Positions 14,866 through 14,983 of a DNA stretch of 14,983 bases are shown here, one piece after another. This DNA is from Treponema sp. (GTDB lineage: Bacteria > Spirochaetota > Spirochaetia > Treponematales > Breznakiellaceae), in the NCBI GenBank assembly GCA_031264395.1, contig JAISEB010000312.1, forward strand, positions 1 to 14,983, read 5' to 3'. Below the pieces are notes generated by a model that was not told the DNA's origin, searched no databases, and was given only the letters and a program-made list of their open reading frames with translations. Made by a program: the position numbers and the translations under genes. How positions within the stretch are numbered: the first letter of the stretch is position 1; every line of letters starts with the position of its first letter.

Positions 14866-14983
14866 TACTTAAATATCCCGGCACAAAAACAATGATAGCC
14901 TCATGGATAGTCAGTAATTTTCCGGAAGATTACCAGAATATGACTTATTTGGAGCCATATTTTGGAAGTGGAAGTATTTTTCT
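14862..14983 (+). CDS. D12-class DNA adenine N6-methyltransferase (5' part)
   Basis: The first 40 residues of a DNA adenine methylase, cut by the window edge. They carry KYPGTKTMIASWIVSNFP, the N-terminal YPG-x-K segment typical of the Dam/D12 class, and then TYLEPYFGSGSIF with the S-adenosylmethionine-binding motif F-x-G-x-G at residues 33-37. The ATG (14862) overlaps the preceding stop by 4 bases. It methylates adenine; the target site cannot be judged. On a mobile element such an enzyme is commonly an orphan methylase protecting DNA from host restriction, or half of a restriction-modification pair whose partner would lie downstream. Confidence 0.88.
   Translation, partial: MILKYPGTKTMIASWIVSNFPEDYQNMTYLEPYFGSGSIF

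Noticed and set aside
1..14983. tRNA, rRNA, insertion sequence ends or integrase attachment sites
   Set aside because: No cloverleaf, rRNA segment, transposase with flanking inverted repeats, or tRNA-end direct repeat was found by eye; the element borders are outside the window.

Overview
The window looks like the backbone of a conjugative plasmid or integrative element: a type IV secretion (mating-pair) operon, a replication module and a few maintenance genes, all on the + strand. The host is probably a Gram-negative or diderm bacterium. A spirochaete of the Treponema type is my best guess, from the relaxed lipoboxes, the very large repeat lipoprotein and the moderately high GC, but this is inference and no marker gene is present.

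Region 1 (1-245): the last 35 codons of an AT-rich, unidentified gene, closed by a strong intrinsic terminator (179-203). Region 2 (246-5588): five tightly packed genes in the order trbJ-trbL-trbF-trbG-trbI (VirB5/6/8/9/10-like), often overlapping by 1-4 nt. They would build the inner-membrane platform, the periplasmic core and the outer-membrane ring of a conjugation machine. The ATPases (VirB4, VirB11), coupling protein and relaxase are not in the window. Region 3 (5592-10452): the same transcription unit continues without a visible terminator into a small membrane-anchored protein, a small exported protein that could be a beta-barrel, and a 1306-residue lipoprotein. The lipoprotein has seven related domains of about 100 residues followed by a polyglycine-rich C-terminal domain. 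A perfect terminator (10494-10530) ends the unit. My inference is that this is a surface or adhesion module coupled to the secretion channel.

Region 4 (10569-12151): a replication module. A 20-bp perfect palindrome and a strong Shine-Dalgarno lead into a rep-like gene that apparently starts at ATT. Inside that gene lie four copies of a TGACAAAAATGTCA-type element spaced exactly 22 bp apart, followed at once by an AT-rich palindromic stretch. This is the layout of an iteron origin with an unwinding element, embedded in the initiator gene. The iterons are read in different codon phases, so the DNA, not the protein, appears to be what is conserved. An unrecognised 144-residue protein follows.

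Region 5 (12162-14983): topoisomerase III (topB), two small membrane proteins and the start of a D12-class DNA adenine methylase cut by the window edge. GC drops visibly in the last ~400 bases, as in the first ~110, suggesting cargo or module borders.
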